64,000 nt of DNA from Nonomuraea dietziae (GTDB lineage Bacteria; Actinomycetota; Actinomycetes; Streptosporangiales; Streptosporangiaceae). Of the stretch, positions 45,812-54,082 are shown in pieces. The stretch lies in NCBI RefSeq assembly GCF_014195505.1, contig NZ_JACIBV010000001.1:6324001-6388000 (forward strand). The letters run 5' to 3'. The stretch's first letter is position 1. Each line of letters starts with the position of its first letter. The notes below the pieces were generated by a model, which did no database searches, was not told where the DNA came from, and saw only the letters and a program-made list of their open reading frames with translations. The translations under genes and the position numbers were made by a program.

Positions 45812-45989
45812 CGATCTCGCGACACACCGCACCGAATGCTCGTCAATTAGTGACACGCGGTCTTACGGTGCGTGACGTGAGCACATCGAAGACGCCAAGA
45901 GCACCTATGCGTCTTCGTGCTGCCCTCAGGGCGGCTCCCTCGATCTCCGGGGCGCTTGGTGCGGCTCTGCTCGGCGCTCGGAGGTGGCC

Positions 45990-46616
45990 GTGAGCAGCGT
46001 GTTGCTTTACCTCGCCATCGTGGTCATGTGGTTGTGCGTCCTGGTGCCGATGTGGTTGCGCAGGGACCGCAGCAACCTGGCCGAGCTAGAGGAGTTCTAC
46101 GCCGCCGAGGTGACGGGGCCCGTCCCCGTGCTGTCGGTCGCCACTCCCGCCGAGCCGCACGAGGTCGCCGAGCCCGTCGAGACGGACTACGCGCCGCTCT
46201 CCGACGACACGATCAGCGAGCTCAACCGGCAGTCGATGGACCTGCGCAGGCTCAAGGGCCGGCGCCGGGCGATCATCGTAGCGCGCCGCAGGCGGATGTT
46301 GTTCTTCTCCATCCTGCTGGTGCTCGCCTCCGTGGTGACCGCCGCCGTCCAGGTCATCCCCTGGTGGGGCGTGGCCCCCGCGGGGGTGCTCATGACGGGC
46401 TACCTCACCGTGCTGCGCATGGCCGTACGGGTGGACAGGGAGCGCAGGCAGCGCGCCGTGGAGGCTCGCGCGGCCCGTCTGCGCAGGCTGAGGGAGCGGC
46501 AGCGGGCGGAGGCGCTGGCGGCCGAGCAGGCGGAGGCGGAGATCCTGGAGTTCAGGCAGCCGGACGTCCTGTTCGACCAGTACGCCGACCCACCTCGGCG
46601 CGCGGTGGGGGACTGA
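45990..46616 (+). CDS. Divisome membrane protein GlpR/SepX-like
   Basis: About 208 residues. GTG 45990 has GGAGG 5 bp upstream and is preferred to GTG 45984. One N-terminal membrane segment (about 2-20) ends in WLRRDR, followed by an acidic linker, a basic stretch (RRLKGRRRAIIVARRRRM), two further membrane segments (about 108-128 and 130-148), and a long charged helix with Arg/Glu/Ala (about 150-190). This architecture, and the place after galU-moeA-GNAT, match the actinobacterial GlpR/SepX proteins that sit at the division septum and bind the MoeA-like Glp. The assignment relies on topology and gene order. Confidence 0.72.
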   Translation: MSSVLLYLAIVVMWLCVLVPMWLRRDRSNLAELEEFYAAEVTGPVPVLSVATPAEPHEVAEPVETDYAPLSDDTISELNRQSMDLRRLKGRRRAIIVARRRRMLFFSILLVLASVVTAAVQVIPWWGVAPAGVLMTGYLTVLRMAVRVDRERRQRAVEARAARLRRLRERQRAEALAAEQAEAEILEFRQPDVLFDQYADPPRRAVGD

Positions 46617-46670
46617 GCGAGACTCTGGCGCAAGGACTCCTGGAAGTTTGCTAATCTAATCGAGGTCGTT

Positions 46671-46747
46671 GGGGATGTAGCGCAGTCCGGTAGCGCACTT
46701 CGTTCGCATCGAAGGGGTCAGGGGTTCGAATCCCCTCATCTCCACCA
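46671..46747 (+). tRNA. tRNA-Ala(CGC)
   Basis: A complete cloverleaf. Acceptor GGGGATG/CATCTCC, D-arm GCGC/GCGC, anticodon stem CTTCG/CGAAG with loop TTCGCAT giving anticodon CGC, T-arm AGGGG-TTCGAAT-CCCCT, discriminator A and an encoded CCA. It reads GCG codons. An integrase remnant lies just downstream, so it was probably an attachment target too. Confidence 0.95.
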
Positions 46748-46763
46748 CGAAGTACCAGGTGAC

Positions 46764-46797
46764 AAGGGGTTTCGGAGTTGATCCGAGGCCCCTTTTC
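46764..46797 (+). terminator. Rho-independent terminator of tRNA-Ala
   Basis: AAGGGGTTTCGG (46764-46775) pairs with CCGAGGCCCCTT (46783-46794) over 12 bp including two G-T pairs, loop of 7, followed by TTTTC. It lies 17 bp after the tRNA. Confidence 0.85.
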
Positions 46798-46836
46798 GCT
46801 GTCTGAGGGCCGCTGGGAGCCAATCGGGGAGCCACC

Positions 46837-46983
46837 TCACGCGGACTTACGCTTCCTTCTCTTACCGTCGCCGAAGACGGCGTTCATGGTTTCGGCACCC
46901 TTGGTGATCACGGGCTTGAGCTGCTTGCGGTACACGGCTTCCGTGACCCGGGTACCTGTGTGCCCGACGAGCTCTGCACCAAG
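46837..46983 (-). pseudogene. C-terminal remnant of a tyrosine integrase beside tRNA-Ala
   Basis: The minus strand encodes ELVGHTGTRVTEAVYRKQ, then LKPVITKGAETMNAVFGD and a basic tail ending at TGA 46837-46839. This is the end of an actinobacterial element-type integrase with the GHTGT box and catalytic Tyr. The rest of the gene is missing. Such integrases belong to AICE/pSAM2-like elements that insert into tRNA genes, so this is the scar of an element once placed at the tRNA-Ala gene 90 bp away. Confidence 0.75.
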
Positions 46984-47234
46984 TTCGGCGGCCGGTCTGG
47001 CAGGAGGAGCCGCAGTGGCCGCTCTGCGTTCGGCACGAGCGTCCGATGGGGCTCGTCGGGCAGTTCAGGCTCCCCGGCAGGCCGATCCGGATGGCCTATC
47101 TCGCCGACCTACTTCGTCGATCCTCGCCACCCGATGAGCAGGCTGGTCGAGTGCGTCCCCAGGGGGATCGTCAGAACCCGGAAAACCAAGCGGAGGCGTC
47201 GGACGTTGGCTGATCATAGGACGGAGGAGGCCTC
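46984..47234. other. Intergenic region after the integrase remnant
   Basis: About 250 bp with no convincing gene; probably decayed element DNA plus the promoter of the lipoprotein gene at 47235. Confidence 0.35.
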
Positions 47235-48125
47235 ATGCGAAGAATGATCGCCTGCCTGTCTTTGGTGCTTCTCCTGTCCTCCTGCGGCGGGGACCATGAG
47301 GCCTCGCCCGGCGGGTCCCATGGCGCATCGCGTGACGAGTTCGAGACGCGTGCCCGGGAGGTGGCAGAGCGCTGGCAGGGCTCGGCCGACGACCACGCCT
47401 GGCGCAAAGGGTTCGTTGCGCTGGAAGTCCTGAACCCGCAGGGATGGAACCACGTGAGCCAAAGCCCGGCCTGGGTGAACAGAAGCTCGCACAACGGTGC
47501 CTGGAGGCTGGCCGCCAAGCTGCCTGCGAACTCCCCGCACCGCGCCGACGTGCGATGGCCGGACGGCGAGGTCTCGCAGGTGCCGCTCATCTCGGCGGCT
47601 AGCGCGTACGAGGAGTTCAGCAAACCGGCGGACCTCATCGAAGAGGAGTGCCCGGCCAAGAAATGCCGCCCGCTCCGGGTCACCGGCGCCAGACTGGGCA
47701 AGGTCTCGCTGGAGACCAGCCGCGGCGCAATCCAGGTGCCCGCCTGGATGTTCACCGTCGAGGGAGTCGAGCAGAAGAAGGTCCACGTGGCGGTAGACCC
47801 CTCGGCCGTCACCGCCCGTCCCGAACGGATACAGGGAGGGTTCGAAGAGGTGATGGCGTTCGACCTCGTCGCCGGCAAGCCTGACGAGCTGCTTATCCGC
47901 TACGGGTTCGGCGCCTGCGACACCGTTCACGGGCCGCGCGCTTACGAGACCGACCAACTGGTGGTGATCGACATGGACGAGGAGGACTCCAGCTCTGGCA
48001 AGCCTTGCCCGGCGATTCTCAAGACGGCGACGACTACCGTCACGCTGACCCGACCGCTCGGCGACCGCCTCGTACTTGACTCCGGCACTGGGCTGCCGGT
48101 GCTGCGGGGACTGAACAGGCGCTGA
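47235..48125 (+). CDS. Lipoprotein of unknown function
   Basis: A 296-residue protein with a lipoprotein signal: MRRMIACLSLVLLLSSC, lipobox LSSC, Cys at 17. The mature part has no motif I recognise. It contains a Trp-rich stretch (WQGSADDHAWRKGFVALEVL), then HRADVRWPDGEV and a CPAKKCRPL cysteine pair near 140. A C-terminal beta-rich half ends in VLDSGTGLPVLRGLNRR. It probably sits on the outer face of the membrane. Ribosome-binding site GGAGGAGG lies just upstream of ATG 47235. Confidence 0.82.
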   Translation: MRRMIACLSLVLLLSSCGGDHEASPGGSHGASRDEFETRAREVAERWQGSADDHAWRKGFVALEVLNPQGWNHVSQSPAWVNRSSHNGAWRLAAKLPANSPHRADVRWPDGEVSQVPLISAASAYEEFSKPADLIEEECPAKKCRPLRVTGARLGKVSLETSRGAIQVPAWMFTVEGVEQKKVHVAVDPSAVTARPERIQGGFEEVMAFDLVAGKPDELLIRYGFGACDTVHGPRAYETDQLVVIDMDEEDSSSGKPCPAILKTATTTVTLTRPLGDRLVLDSGTGLPVLRGLNRR

Positions 48126-48131
48126 CGGCCC

Positions 48132-48419
48132 GTGGTACACGTAGTATGCCTATCGTGCTTAGGTGATCATTTGGAAGCCGAGTATCCCCAGGTGGAAGCA
48201 GCTCTACGAAATGTCCTCGCGGAGCGCATCAGGACGGGTGAGTACGCCCCAGGTGATCGCATGCCCTCAGTCATGGCTCTCATGGACGAGTTCGGCCTTG
48301 CAGTGGCCACGACACAGAAGGCCGTCGCCAAGCTGCGCGATGATGGCTTGATCTACACCGAACCGGGACTGGGCTCGTTCGTGGCCAAGCAAGACGGGGA
48401 AGCTCTCGACCAGCAGTAG
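48132..48419 (+). CDS. Short GntR-family transcriptional regulator
   Basis: About 95 residues, essentially only a GntR winged helix: ALRNVLAERIRTGEYAPGDRMPSVMALMDEFGLAVATTQKAVAKLRDDGLIYTEPGLGSFVA. There is no effector-binding domain. Short GntR proteins of this kind (KorSA-like) often control transfer genes of actinobacterial integrative elements. The start is uncertain: GTG 48132 gives 15 residues before the fold begins, and a nearer TTG is possible. The gene lies 6 bp after the lipoprotein stop, so it may be co-transcribed. Confidence 0.75.
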   Translation: MVHVVCLSCLGDHLEAEYPQVEAALRNVLAERIRTGEYAPGDRMPSVMALMDEFGLAVATTQKAVAKLRDDGLIYTEPGLGSFVAKQDGEALDQQ

Positions 48420-48517
48420 CTGAAAGGGAGCTCCATGCTTCGCTAGGGCCTGTCCTTTGGATCTTGCCCAACAGGAAACCTGTCGATCTCGGCCCGCGAC
48501 AGACCTACCCTGATCGC

Positions 48518-48853
48518 ATGGCCCATGCAAAGACATCCTATGTCTGTCTGCCTTGCCGCGCTTCGTACAAGCAGCCTTACCCCGGCCCTGGCCACTACGA
48601 CCGGTCCTGCCCGCGCTGCGCCGAGCCGCTGATCCACGTCGGTTCAGCCTTTGCGGCCCCGCGTCAGCGGGACAATGCGGCCTGGCGGGTGCTCTCGCTG
48701 TTGCTGCACTCGGGTGTCCGCTTCCACAAGAGTTGTTGCGGTGGCCCAGGCTACCGCCCGCGCACGCTCAGCGAAGCACGCGCGCGGATGGCATACGCCC
48801 GCACGAACGGGGAGCCGTTCGCTAAGGCTCTGGTGCGCTACGAACTCCCTTGA
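48518..48853 (+). CDS. Small zinc-ribbon protein of unknown function
   Basis: A 111-residue protein with a likely zinc ribbon made of CLPCRASYKQPY and SCPRCAEPL (two CxxC pairs) at about 9-42, followed by a basic C-terminal part (YRPRTLSEARARMAYARTNG). ATG 48518 begins next to this core. Homologous small proteins are widespread in actinomycetes and sometimes misannotated as metabolic enzymes; I assign no function. Confidence 0.65.
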   Translation: MAHAKTSYVCLPCRASYKQPYPGPGHYDRSCPRCAEPLIHVGSAFAAPRQRDNAAWRVLSLLLHSGVRFHKSCCGGPGYRPRTLSEARARMAYARTNGEPFAKALVRYELP

Positions 48854-49296
48854 TAGGGCGTTGGCAGCGCGACTGCCGGTCGGAAGGCGAAACGTGCGTC
48901 GAATGGAGTCCAGTCATTTCGTAGCGTTCGTCTTCGATTTGCTGCCAGGCGGGGGCAGTCAGAACGAAGCCCAGCCGTCTTCGTGACGTTCGATTTCGAT
49001 CTGCTCCCAGGCGATGGCGGTCACGGGACGACCATAACGGTGGGAGTGATGTGGGCCTGCTTTCAGCGTGGGACCTGGGGTGGGGATGCCGTGGCGAGGT
49101 ACTTACGCCTGATCATCGCGATCGGGTGGGATCTCGTGGTGGCTGCGATCTCTGAGCCGTTTCTGGCGGCGGGCTGACCCCGGGACGTGTCCACCTGACG
49201 AAAGTCGGGGTGAGCGCCAGACGATCGTGCACTGTGCCGTACCTGGACGAATTCCTACGTTGGTTCTCGGCAGACAGAACCTCGGAAGGAAGCCTC
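48854..49296. other. Intergenic region with a degenerate 33-bp duplication
   Basis: No convincing gene. Bases 48918-48950 and 48980-49012 match in about 27 of 33 positions. On the minus strand both copies could encode a short helix like AWEQIEIERHE and AWQQIEDERYE, so this may be debris of a small duplicated gene. The promoter of the serine hydrolase is probably near 49200. Confidence 0.4.
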
Positions 49297-50808
49297 ATGA
49301 AGATGCGCAAGGTCGCGGCGATGACCGGCCTGGCTGGCGTGCTGCTGGCGATGGGGATGACGGCGGCGCAGGCTTCTGCGGTGACGCCGTCGGCCGGGGA
49401 CCTGAGCGCGAGCGTGATCGACGACTACATGCGCGACTATGTCGAACGGACCGGGTTGCCTGGTGCCACGGTCGCCGTCACAAAAGGTGACCAGGTCGTC
49501 CACGTCGCGGGCTATGGCCACACGGCCGGGGGTGAGGCGATCACGAAGGGCACCCCGATGCCGCTCGCCTCACTCTCCAAGTCGTTCACGGCCTTGGCGG
49601 TGCTGCGTCTCGCCGATGAGCGCAAGATCAGCTTGGATGCTGCCGTACAGACGTATCTCCCCGAATTCACCATGGCTGACCCTCGCGCCGCGAAGATCAC
49701 TGTGCGCCAGTTGCTTCAGCAGACCTCGGGGATGAGTGACCAGAGCTTCCCGGAGCTGACGCTCGCCGCACCGGACACGCTCAAGGACGCCGTCGGGATG
49801 CTGCGAACCGCTCCGCTCGCCAGCGAGCCCGGCACCAAGATGGCCTATCACAACCCCAACTACGCCGTCGCGGCGCGGCTGGTCGAGGTGGTGGCCGGGG
49901 TGCCGTTCGCCGACCATATGGCCGCGAACGTGTTCGGCCCGCTCGGCATGACATCGACCGCGACCGTGAACACCACCAGCGACCTGCCCGGCCGGGGCGC
50001 GGGTTACATCCGAGCCTATGGCCAGGTCGTCGAGCGCTCGCAGCCGAAGTGGTTCATCAATGGCGGCGCCGGCGTCGTCAGCACCGCCGACGATCTGGCG
50101 AGATGGCTGATCGCGCAGAACGGCGCCGGCGGTGTCCTGCCCGAAAAGATCCTGAAGACCGCTCAGAGCGCGTCGGGCGTAGCCGGCAGTACCTACGGGA
50201 TGGGCTGGTCGGAGGGGAAGACCGATGGCGGAGCGCCCCGGCTTCAGCACACCGGCTGGCTGCTCACCCACAACTCCGTCCAGACGCTCCTACCTGAGAG
50301 CACGTACGGCATCGCGGTCGTCACCAACACTGGGATGATCTCCGGCGACGACGCGCTTCTCATCACCAACGGCCTGATCGACGTCGTTGAGGGCCGCCCT
50401 GTCGCCGGAGCGGTGCCCTTCACCATGTCCGCGGACCTCTGGCTGGCCGGCCTGAGTGTGCTCAACCTCGGACTCGGCATCCTGGGGGTCTACCGTGCCG
50501 GCAGTTGGGCCCGCCGCCGCGAGGGCCGGGCCGCCTGGCGTGTGATCGTGAGACTGATTCCGTACGCGGCGCCGATCGTGTTCTTCTTCGGTCTCGCGGA
50601 CCTGATCGGCTTCGTGATGAACAGGGCGGGCACGCTGGAGCAGATCACATATGTGTGGCTCGCGCTGTATGTCTGGGCTGCCACCGCCGCACTCGCCGCT
50701 GCCGCCGTCGTCGTCTCTCGTTTCGTCCACCTCGTTCGTGCCCGGGGCGCTCGTGGACGTGCCGGCGAGACGTCCGGACCGCGGGAAACGATCACATCTC
50801 GTGCGTGA
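49297..50808 (+). CDS. Beta-lactamase-family serine hydrolase with C-terminal membrane domain
   Basis: A 503-residue exported serine hydrolase of the class C beta-lactamase/esterase fold. A signal peptide (about 1-28) ends near AQASA. SLSK near residue 92 is the catalytic SxxK, YHNPNY near 188 is the Tyr-x-Asn motif, and HTG near 317 is the KTG-like box. From about 385 there are four predicted membrane segments, so the enzyme is tethered to the membrane with the catalytic part outside. ATG 49297 has GGAAGGA upstream. Substrate unknown: a D-amino peptide or ester is likely, and a real beta-lactam role is not implied. Confidence 0.9.
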   Translation: MKMRKVAAMTGLAGVLLAMGMTAAQASAVTPSAGDLSASVIDDYMRDYVERTGLPGATVAVTKGDQVVHVAGYGHTAGGEAITKGTPMPLASLSKSFTALAVLRLADERKISLDAAVQTYLPEFTMADPRAAKITVRQLLQQTSGMSDQSFPELTLAAPDTLKDAVGMLRTAPLASEPGTKMAYHNPNYAVAARLVEVVAGVPFADHMAANVFGPLGMTSTATVNTTSDLPGRGAGYIRAYGQVVERSQPKWFINGGAGVVSTADDLARWLIAQNGAGGVLPEKILKTAQSASGVAGSTYGMGWSEGKTDGGAPRLQHTGWLLTHNSVQTLLPESTYGIAVVTNTGMISGDDALLITNGLIDVVEGRPVAGAVPFTMSADLWLAGLSVLNLGLGILGVYRAGSWARRREGRAAWRVIVRLIPYAAPIVFFFGLADLIGFVMNRAGTLEQITYVWLALYVWAATAALAAAAVVVSRFVHLVRARGARGRAGETSGPRETITSRA

Positions 50809-50889
50809 AGCAATCAAGGAAGCGCTTTTCCACTGCAGACCACACCTACTCGTGAGCCGTTCTTGAGACGGCTGGACTGAAGTTGACGG

Positions 50890-50921
50890 GATCCCGTCCG
50901 ATCGATTGATCGGACGGGATC
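50890..50921. terminator. Perfect 14-bp hairpin between convergent genes
   Basis: GATCCCGTCCGATC (50890-50903), loop GATT, then the exact complement to 50921. It lies between the end of the serine hydrolase (50808) and the end of the opposing small frame (50945). It has no T-run, which is common for actinobacterial terminators, and can work in both directions. Confidence 0.75.
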
Positions 50922-50944
50922 TCGGTCGTGGTGGTGGGTGGAGC

Positions 50945-51103
50945 TCAGTACCCGCTGCGGCGAGGGGCGGCGGTCGGGCGGCGGGAGAGATTGGTCCTGC
51001 CCGTGGGCTTGAGGTCGCGCGCCGGCTGGTCGTGCCGGTGCGGCGATCGGGCCTGGTGCTCGGTCTTGGCCTGGGTGATGGTGGCGGGGAGTTTGATATG
51101 CAT
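50945..51103 (-). CDS. Possible small basic peptide downstream of the RibD-like reductase
   Basis: A 52-codon frame with ATG 51103 preceded by AGAGGAAG at good distance, starting 17 bp after the reductase stop and ending just before the hairpin at 50890-50921. The product is basic and Pro/Arg-rich with no motif. It could be a real small gene in the same operon or chance; nothing identifies a function. Confidence 0.3.
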   Translation of the reverse strand: MHIKLPATITQAKTEHQARSPHRHDQPARDLKPTGRTNLSRRPTAAPRRSGY

Positions 51104-51120
51104 GCTTCCTCTTTGGGGTA

Positions 51121-51693
51121 CTAAGCCCTGGTGAGCCAGGTGACCTGGGTGCCGTTGTCGAAGGACTCGCGCCGGGTGGGGGTGAACTGGGTGGGGTTGA
51201 ACTGTCCGGAGAACATGGGGATGCCCGCGCCCGCCACCACGGGGTAGCTCTTGAGGATGATCTCGTCGATCTCCGGGAGCAGGGAGGCGGCGAGCCTGCC
51301 GCCACCGCAGAGGTAGATGTCCATGCCGGTGTCCTCGGCCTTCAGCCGCCGGACGAGCTCGATCGGGTCGCCGGCCTCCACCTGCACCGTGGGGTCGTCG
51401 ATCGTCAGCGTGCTGGAGACGACGTACTGGCGCAGGTGGGAGTACGGGCTGGTGGTGGGGACGTCCAGGGCCGGCTCGTAGGTGCCGCGGCCCATCACCA
51501 GCGTGTCGAAGACCTTGTTGGGCACGCCCTCGAGGCCGACAAGCTTGCGCACGTGGGTGGGGAGCGTCTCGGGGTAACGGGCGTTGATCCAGGCGGCCAT
51601 CTGGTCCGACACGGGGTAGAAGTCGAACTCGGCGTTGGGGCCCGCGATGTAGCCGTCGAGCGAGCCGGCGATGTAGTAGACAAGCTTTCGCAT
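51121..51693 (-). CDS. Dihydrofolate-reductase-like protein (RibD C-terminal domain family)
   Basis: A 190-residue stand-alone RibD-C/DHFR-like reductase. MRKLVYYIAGSLDGYIAGPNAEFDFYP is the typical start, VFDTLVMGRGTYEPAL gives the NADPH site, and IYLCGGGRLAASLLPEIDEIILKSYPVVAGAGIPMF is the C-terminal signature. ATG 51693 fits the family. It diverges from a TetR-family gene at 51766 over a 72-bp region containing repeated GTAGTACT motifs, so that regulator probably controls it. The metabolic substrate is unknown. Confidence 0.92.
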   Translation of the reverse strand: MRKLVYYIAGSLDGYIAGPNAEFDFYPVSDQMAAWINARYPETLPTHVRKLVGLEGVPNKVFDTLVMGRGTYEPALDVPTTSPYSHLRQYVVSSTLTIDDPTVQVEAGDPIELVRRLKAEDTGMDIYLCGGGRLAASLLPEIDEIILKSYPVVAGAGIPMFSGQFNPTQFTPTRRESFDNGTQVTWLTRA

Positions 51694-51710
51694 ATCGATC
51701 AACTCCCGAT

Positions 51711-51764
51711 GTAGTACTCTGTTTGGAGTGGTCAAAACGTAGTACTACAGACGGAGTGGTGTCA
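51711..51764. promoter_or_regulatory. Repeated operator-like sites between reductase and TetR genes
   Basis: Two related segments in direct orientation: 51711-51732 begins GTAGTACTCTGTTTGGAGTGG and 51739-51760 begins GTAGTACTACAGACGGAGTGG. The second contains the perfect palindrome GTAGTACTAC. They fill the divergent promoter, so the TetR protein likely represses both genes from here. Confidence 0.6.
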
Positions 51765-51765
51765 A

Positions 51766-52338
51766 GTGCGGAGAAATCCCGAACGACGGCAGGCACTGAT
51801 CGACGCGGCCATCGAGGTGCTGGCCAGGGAAGGAGCGCGGGGGCTGACCTTCAGGGCCGTCGATACGGAGGCGGCTGTGCCCCCGGGCACGGCCTCCAAC
51901 TACTTCGCCAACCGCGACGACCTGTTCACCCAGGTCGGCGGACGCATCTATGAGCGGTTGCTGCCCGACGAGGCCACGATCGCCCGCAGTCAGGAGGGCG
52001 TGCAGGACGAAACCCGCTATGCCGAGCTCATGCACGAACTGGTGGATCGGGTCTCGGCCTTCAACTCCGGATACCTGGCCCTGCTCGAGCTGCGGCTGGA
52101 GTCCACCCGGCGCCCTGAGCTGCGCGCCGTGCTGACCAAGCGCATCCGCGAGGACATCGACGCCAACATCGGCTACCACGCCACTTCGGGCCTGCCCGGC
52201 GACTCGACCTCGGTGGTGCTCCTTTATCTCACCCTGAACTGGCTGATCGTGGAGCGGCTGACACTGCCCGACATCTTCACCGAGCAGGAGATCCACGAGC
52301 TGGTCGACGCCGCCGTGCAAAGATCTCTGAATGCCTGA
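51766..52338 (+). CDS. TetR-family transcriptional regulator
   Basis: A 190-residue regulator. The N-terminal TetR helix-turn-helix is RRQALIDAAIEVLAREGARGLTFRAVDTEAAVPPGTASNYFANRDDLF (about 8-55), followed by an all-helical ligand domain. GTG 51766 is preceded by GGAG. Divergent from the RibD-like reductase, which is the probable target. The ligand is unknown. Confidence 0.92.
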   Translation: MRRNPERRQALIDAAIEVLAREGARGLTFRAVDTEAAVPPGTASNYFANRDDLFTQVGGRIYERLLPDEATIARSQEGVQDETRYAELMHELVDRVSAFNSGYLALLELRLESTRRPELRAVLTKRIREDIDANIGYHATSGLPGDSTSVVLLYLTLNWLIVERLTLPDIFTEQEIHELVDAAVQRSLNA

Positions 52339-52512
52339 CGTGTAGGGCCACCCGACGGTCCTGGGAAACGAACCGCCAGACGTCACGGGCCGCTTTCGAG
52401 AGATCGGGAGCGGCCAGCCGAGTGACTGCGCCCCCATGGCGTGGCTGCGGCTCCGCAGTCGTCGTATGCGGAGTTGTATCGAGCGCTATGCCCTTTCCTG
52501 CTTGTAATCATG

Positions 52513-52521
52513 CGATTGATT
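52513..52521. promoter_or_regulatory. CGATTGATT motif before the second TetR gene
   Basis: The motif CGATTGATT occurs here 15 bp before the TetR start at 52536 and again at 53175-53183, just before the NmrA-like gene. At the second site it sits in an inverted context (AATCATTCAATCGATTGATT). Shared sites before regulator and target suggest TetR autoregulation and control of the next gene. Confidence 0.45.
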
Positions 52522-52535
52522 GATAATATGCGTCC

Positions 52536-53144
52536 ATGCCCGAAGATCAGCTCCAGGCGACGAGCAAAGCGGCGCGTACCAGGGAGCGCATCCTTGATGC
52601 GGCCCTCGACGAGTTCTCCGCCAAGGGGTACAGCGGCGCGCGCACCGCGGCCATCGCCAAGCGCGCCGGCGTCAACGTGCAGCTGATCTCGTACTACTTC
52701 GGCGGCAAGGAAGGGCTGCTGGAGGAGCTGCTGTCGAGCTGGCAGGAGCGGCGCTCGAAGTTGGTACCGGCCAGCAAGGCCGAGCTGTTCCTGGAGAGCT
52801 TCCGCATGGTGTTGAACGCCACCTTGCGTGATCCCCGGCGAGCCCGTCTCGTGGTGTGGCAGGCGCTGGGTGACTATCCCGGCGACACCGAAGCGCTGGC
52901 GCGAGAGTGGCGCACGGTGGCCGCCGCCGCCGTCGAGCAGACGCGCGCCCGGCAGGCGGCGGGAGAGATCAGCGAGGATCACCCGCCCGAGTTCGTGACG
53001 CTGCTTTCGTTCCTGCTCGCCTTCGCTCCGGTCGCGCTTCCGCAGGTGATCGAGGAGATCTACGACGTGGATCCGCTGTCTGAGGAGTACCGGCAACGCG
53101 TGAGCGAGGCCCTTGCCGCCTTTCTTGATGTACGGCACGCATGA
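52536..53144 (+). CDS. TetR-family transcriptional regulator
   Basis: A 202-residue regulator: RTRERILDAALDEFSAKGYSGARTAAIAKRAGVNVQLISYYFGGKEGLLEELL forms the TetR helix-turn-helix (about 14-65), and a helical C-terminal domain resembles the TetR_C group with LLSFLLAFAPVALPQVIEEIY. It is followed 50 bp later by an NmrA-like gene with a shared CGATTGATT motif, the probable target. Confidence 0.92.
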   Translation: MPEDQLQATSKAARTRERILDAALDEFSAKGYSGARTAAIAKRAGVNVQLISYYFGGKEGLLEELLSSWQERRSKLVPASKAELFLESFRMVLNATLRDPRRARLVVWQALGDYPGDTEALAREWRTVAAAAVEQTRARQAAGEISEDHPPEFVTLLSFLLAFAPVALPQVIEEIYDVDPLSEEYRQRVSEALAAFLDVRHA

Positions 53145-53174
53145 GGCTCGTCCTCATGCGTGAAATCATTCAAT

Positions 53175-53183
53175 CGATTGATT
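53175..53183. promoter_or_regulatory. Second CGATTGATT motif, before the NmrA-like gene
   Basis: It repeats the 9-bp motif seen at 52513-52521. It lies 12 bp before ATG 53195, overlapping the likely promoter or ribosome-binding region (TTAGGGAG), a position suited to repression. Confidence 0.45.
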
Positions 53184-53194
53184 AGGGAGTACCC

Positions 53195-54082
53195 ATGATC
53201 CGCGTCCTCGTCACAGGAGCCACCGGCCGGCAGGGTGGAGCCGTGGTCGCACGCCTGCTCAAGCACGGCCATGAGCCAGTCGCCTACGTTCGCGACCCCA
53301 CGACACCGGCGGCGGACGCGCTCGCCGCACAGGGCGTCCGCCTCGTGACCGGCGATCTCGCCGACCGCGAGGCCCTCACCAAGGCGGCGAAGGGCCTGGA
53401 TGCGATCTTCGGGCTGACCATCCCCTTCGGCGAGAACGGCGCCGCCGAGGAGATCGCCCAGGGCCGCGCCCTCGCCGACGCGGCGAGCGCGGTGGACGCC
53501 CACCTCGTGTACTCCTCGGTCAAGGGGGCGGCGAGCGAGGCCGACTTCACGGTCGAGCACGCCTCCGCCAAGCAGGTCGTGCACCGCTACCTCCTCGAGC
53601 AGGGCACCACGTTCACCGCCGTTCAGCCGGTCTACTTCATGGAGAACGCCCTCAACGTGGGCATGACTCGGCTGAACCAGGGCGTCTATGCCTTCCCGCT
53701 CTCTCCGGAGCGCAAGCTCGACCAGGTCACTGTGCTCGACATCGCCGGCATGGCCGTCCACGCGATCGAGAACGCCGCCGAGCTGTCCGGTAGAGCGATC
53801 GACGTCGTCTCCGACAGCGTGACCACCCTGGAGGCGGCGCGGTTGCTGTCCGAAGCCATCGGCTCGGACCTGCCGTACGAGAACATTCCCCTCCCGATGA
53901 TTCGCCATTGGGCTGGGGATGAGATCGCCGACATGTTCCAGAGTTTTGAGGACAACCGGGTGCACGCCGACATCGCCGCGCTGCACGCGGAGTTCCCGGA
54001 GGTGGGCTGGCACTCCTACCTGGGATGGGCGCGGACGGTCGACTGGGACCAGGTGCTCGCTCAGCAGTCTGGCCGGGGCTGA
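53195..54082 (+). CDS. NmrA-family NAD(P)-binding protein
   Basis: A 295-residue atypical short-chain dehydrogenase. The Rossmann start VLVTGATGRQGGAVVARLLKHGH (about 4-26) has the NmrA GATGxxG pattern. LVTGDLADREAL and HLVYSSVKGA follow, and the C-terminal half (QPVYFMENALN, LDIAGMAVHAIE) is typical of NmrA/HSCARG redox sensors or quinone reductases. The catalytic Tyr-x-x-x-Lys is not obvious, favouring a sensor or reductase role. Probably regulated by the TetR gene upstream. Confidence 0.9.
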   Translation: MIRVLVTGATGRQGGAVVARLLKHGHEPVAYVRDPTTPAADALAAQGVRLVTGDLADREALTKAAKGLDAIFGLTIPFGENGAAEEIAQGRALADAASAVDAHLVYSSVKGAASEADFTVEHASAKQVVHRYLLEQGTTFTAVQPVYFMENALNVGMTRLNQGVYAFPLSPERKLDQVTVLDIAGMAVHAIENAAELSGRAIDVVSDSVTTLEAARLLSEAIGSDLPYENIPLPMIRHWAGDEIADMFQSFEDNRVHADIAALHAEFPEVGWHSYLGWARTVDWDQVLAQQSGRG

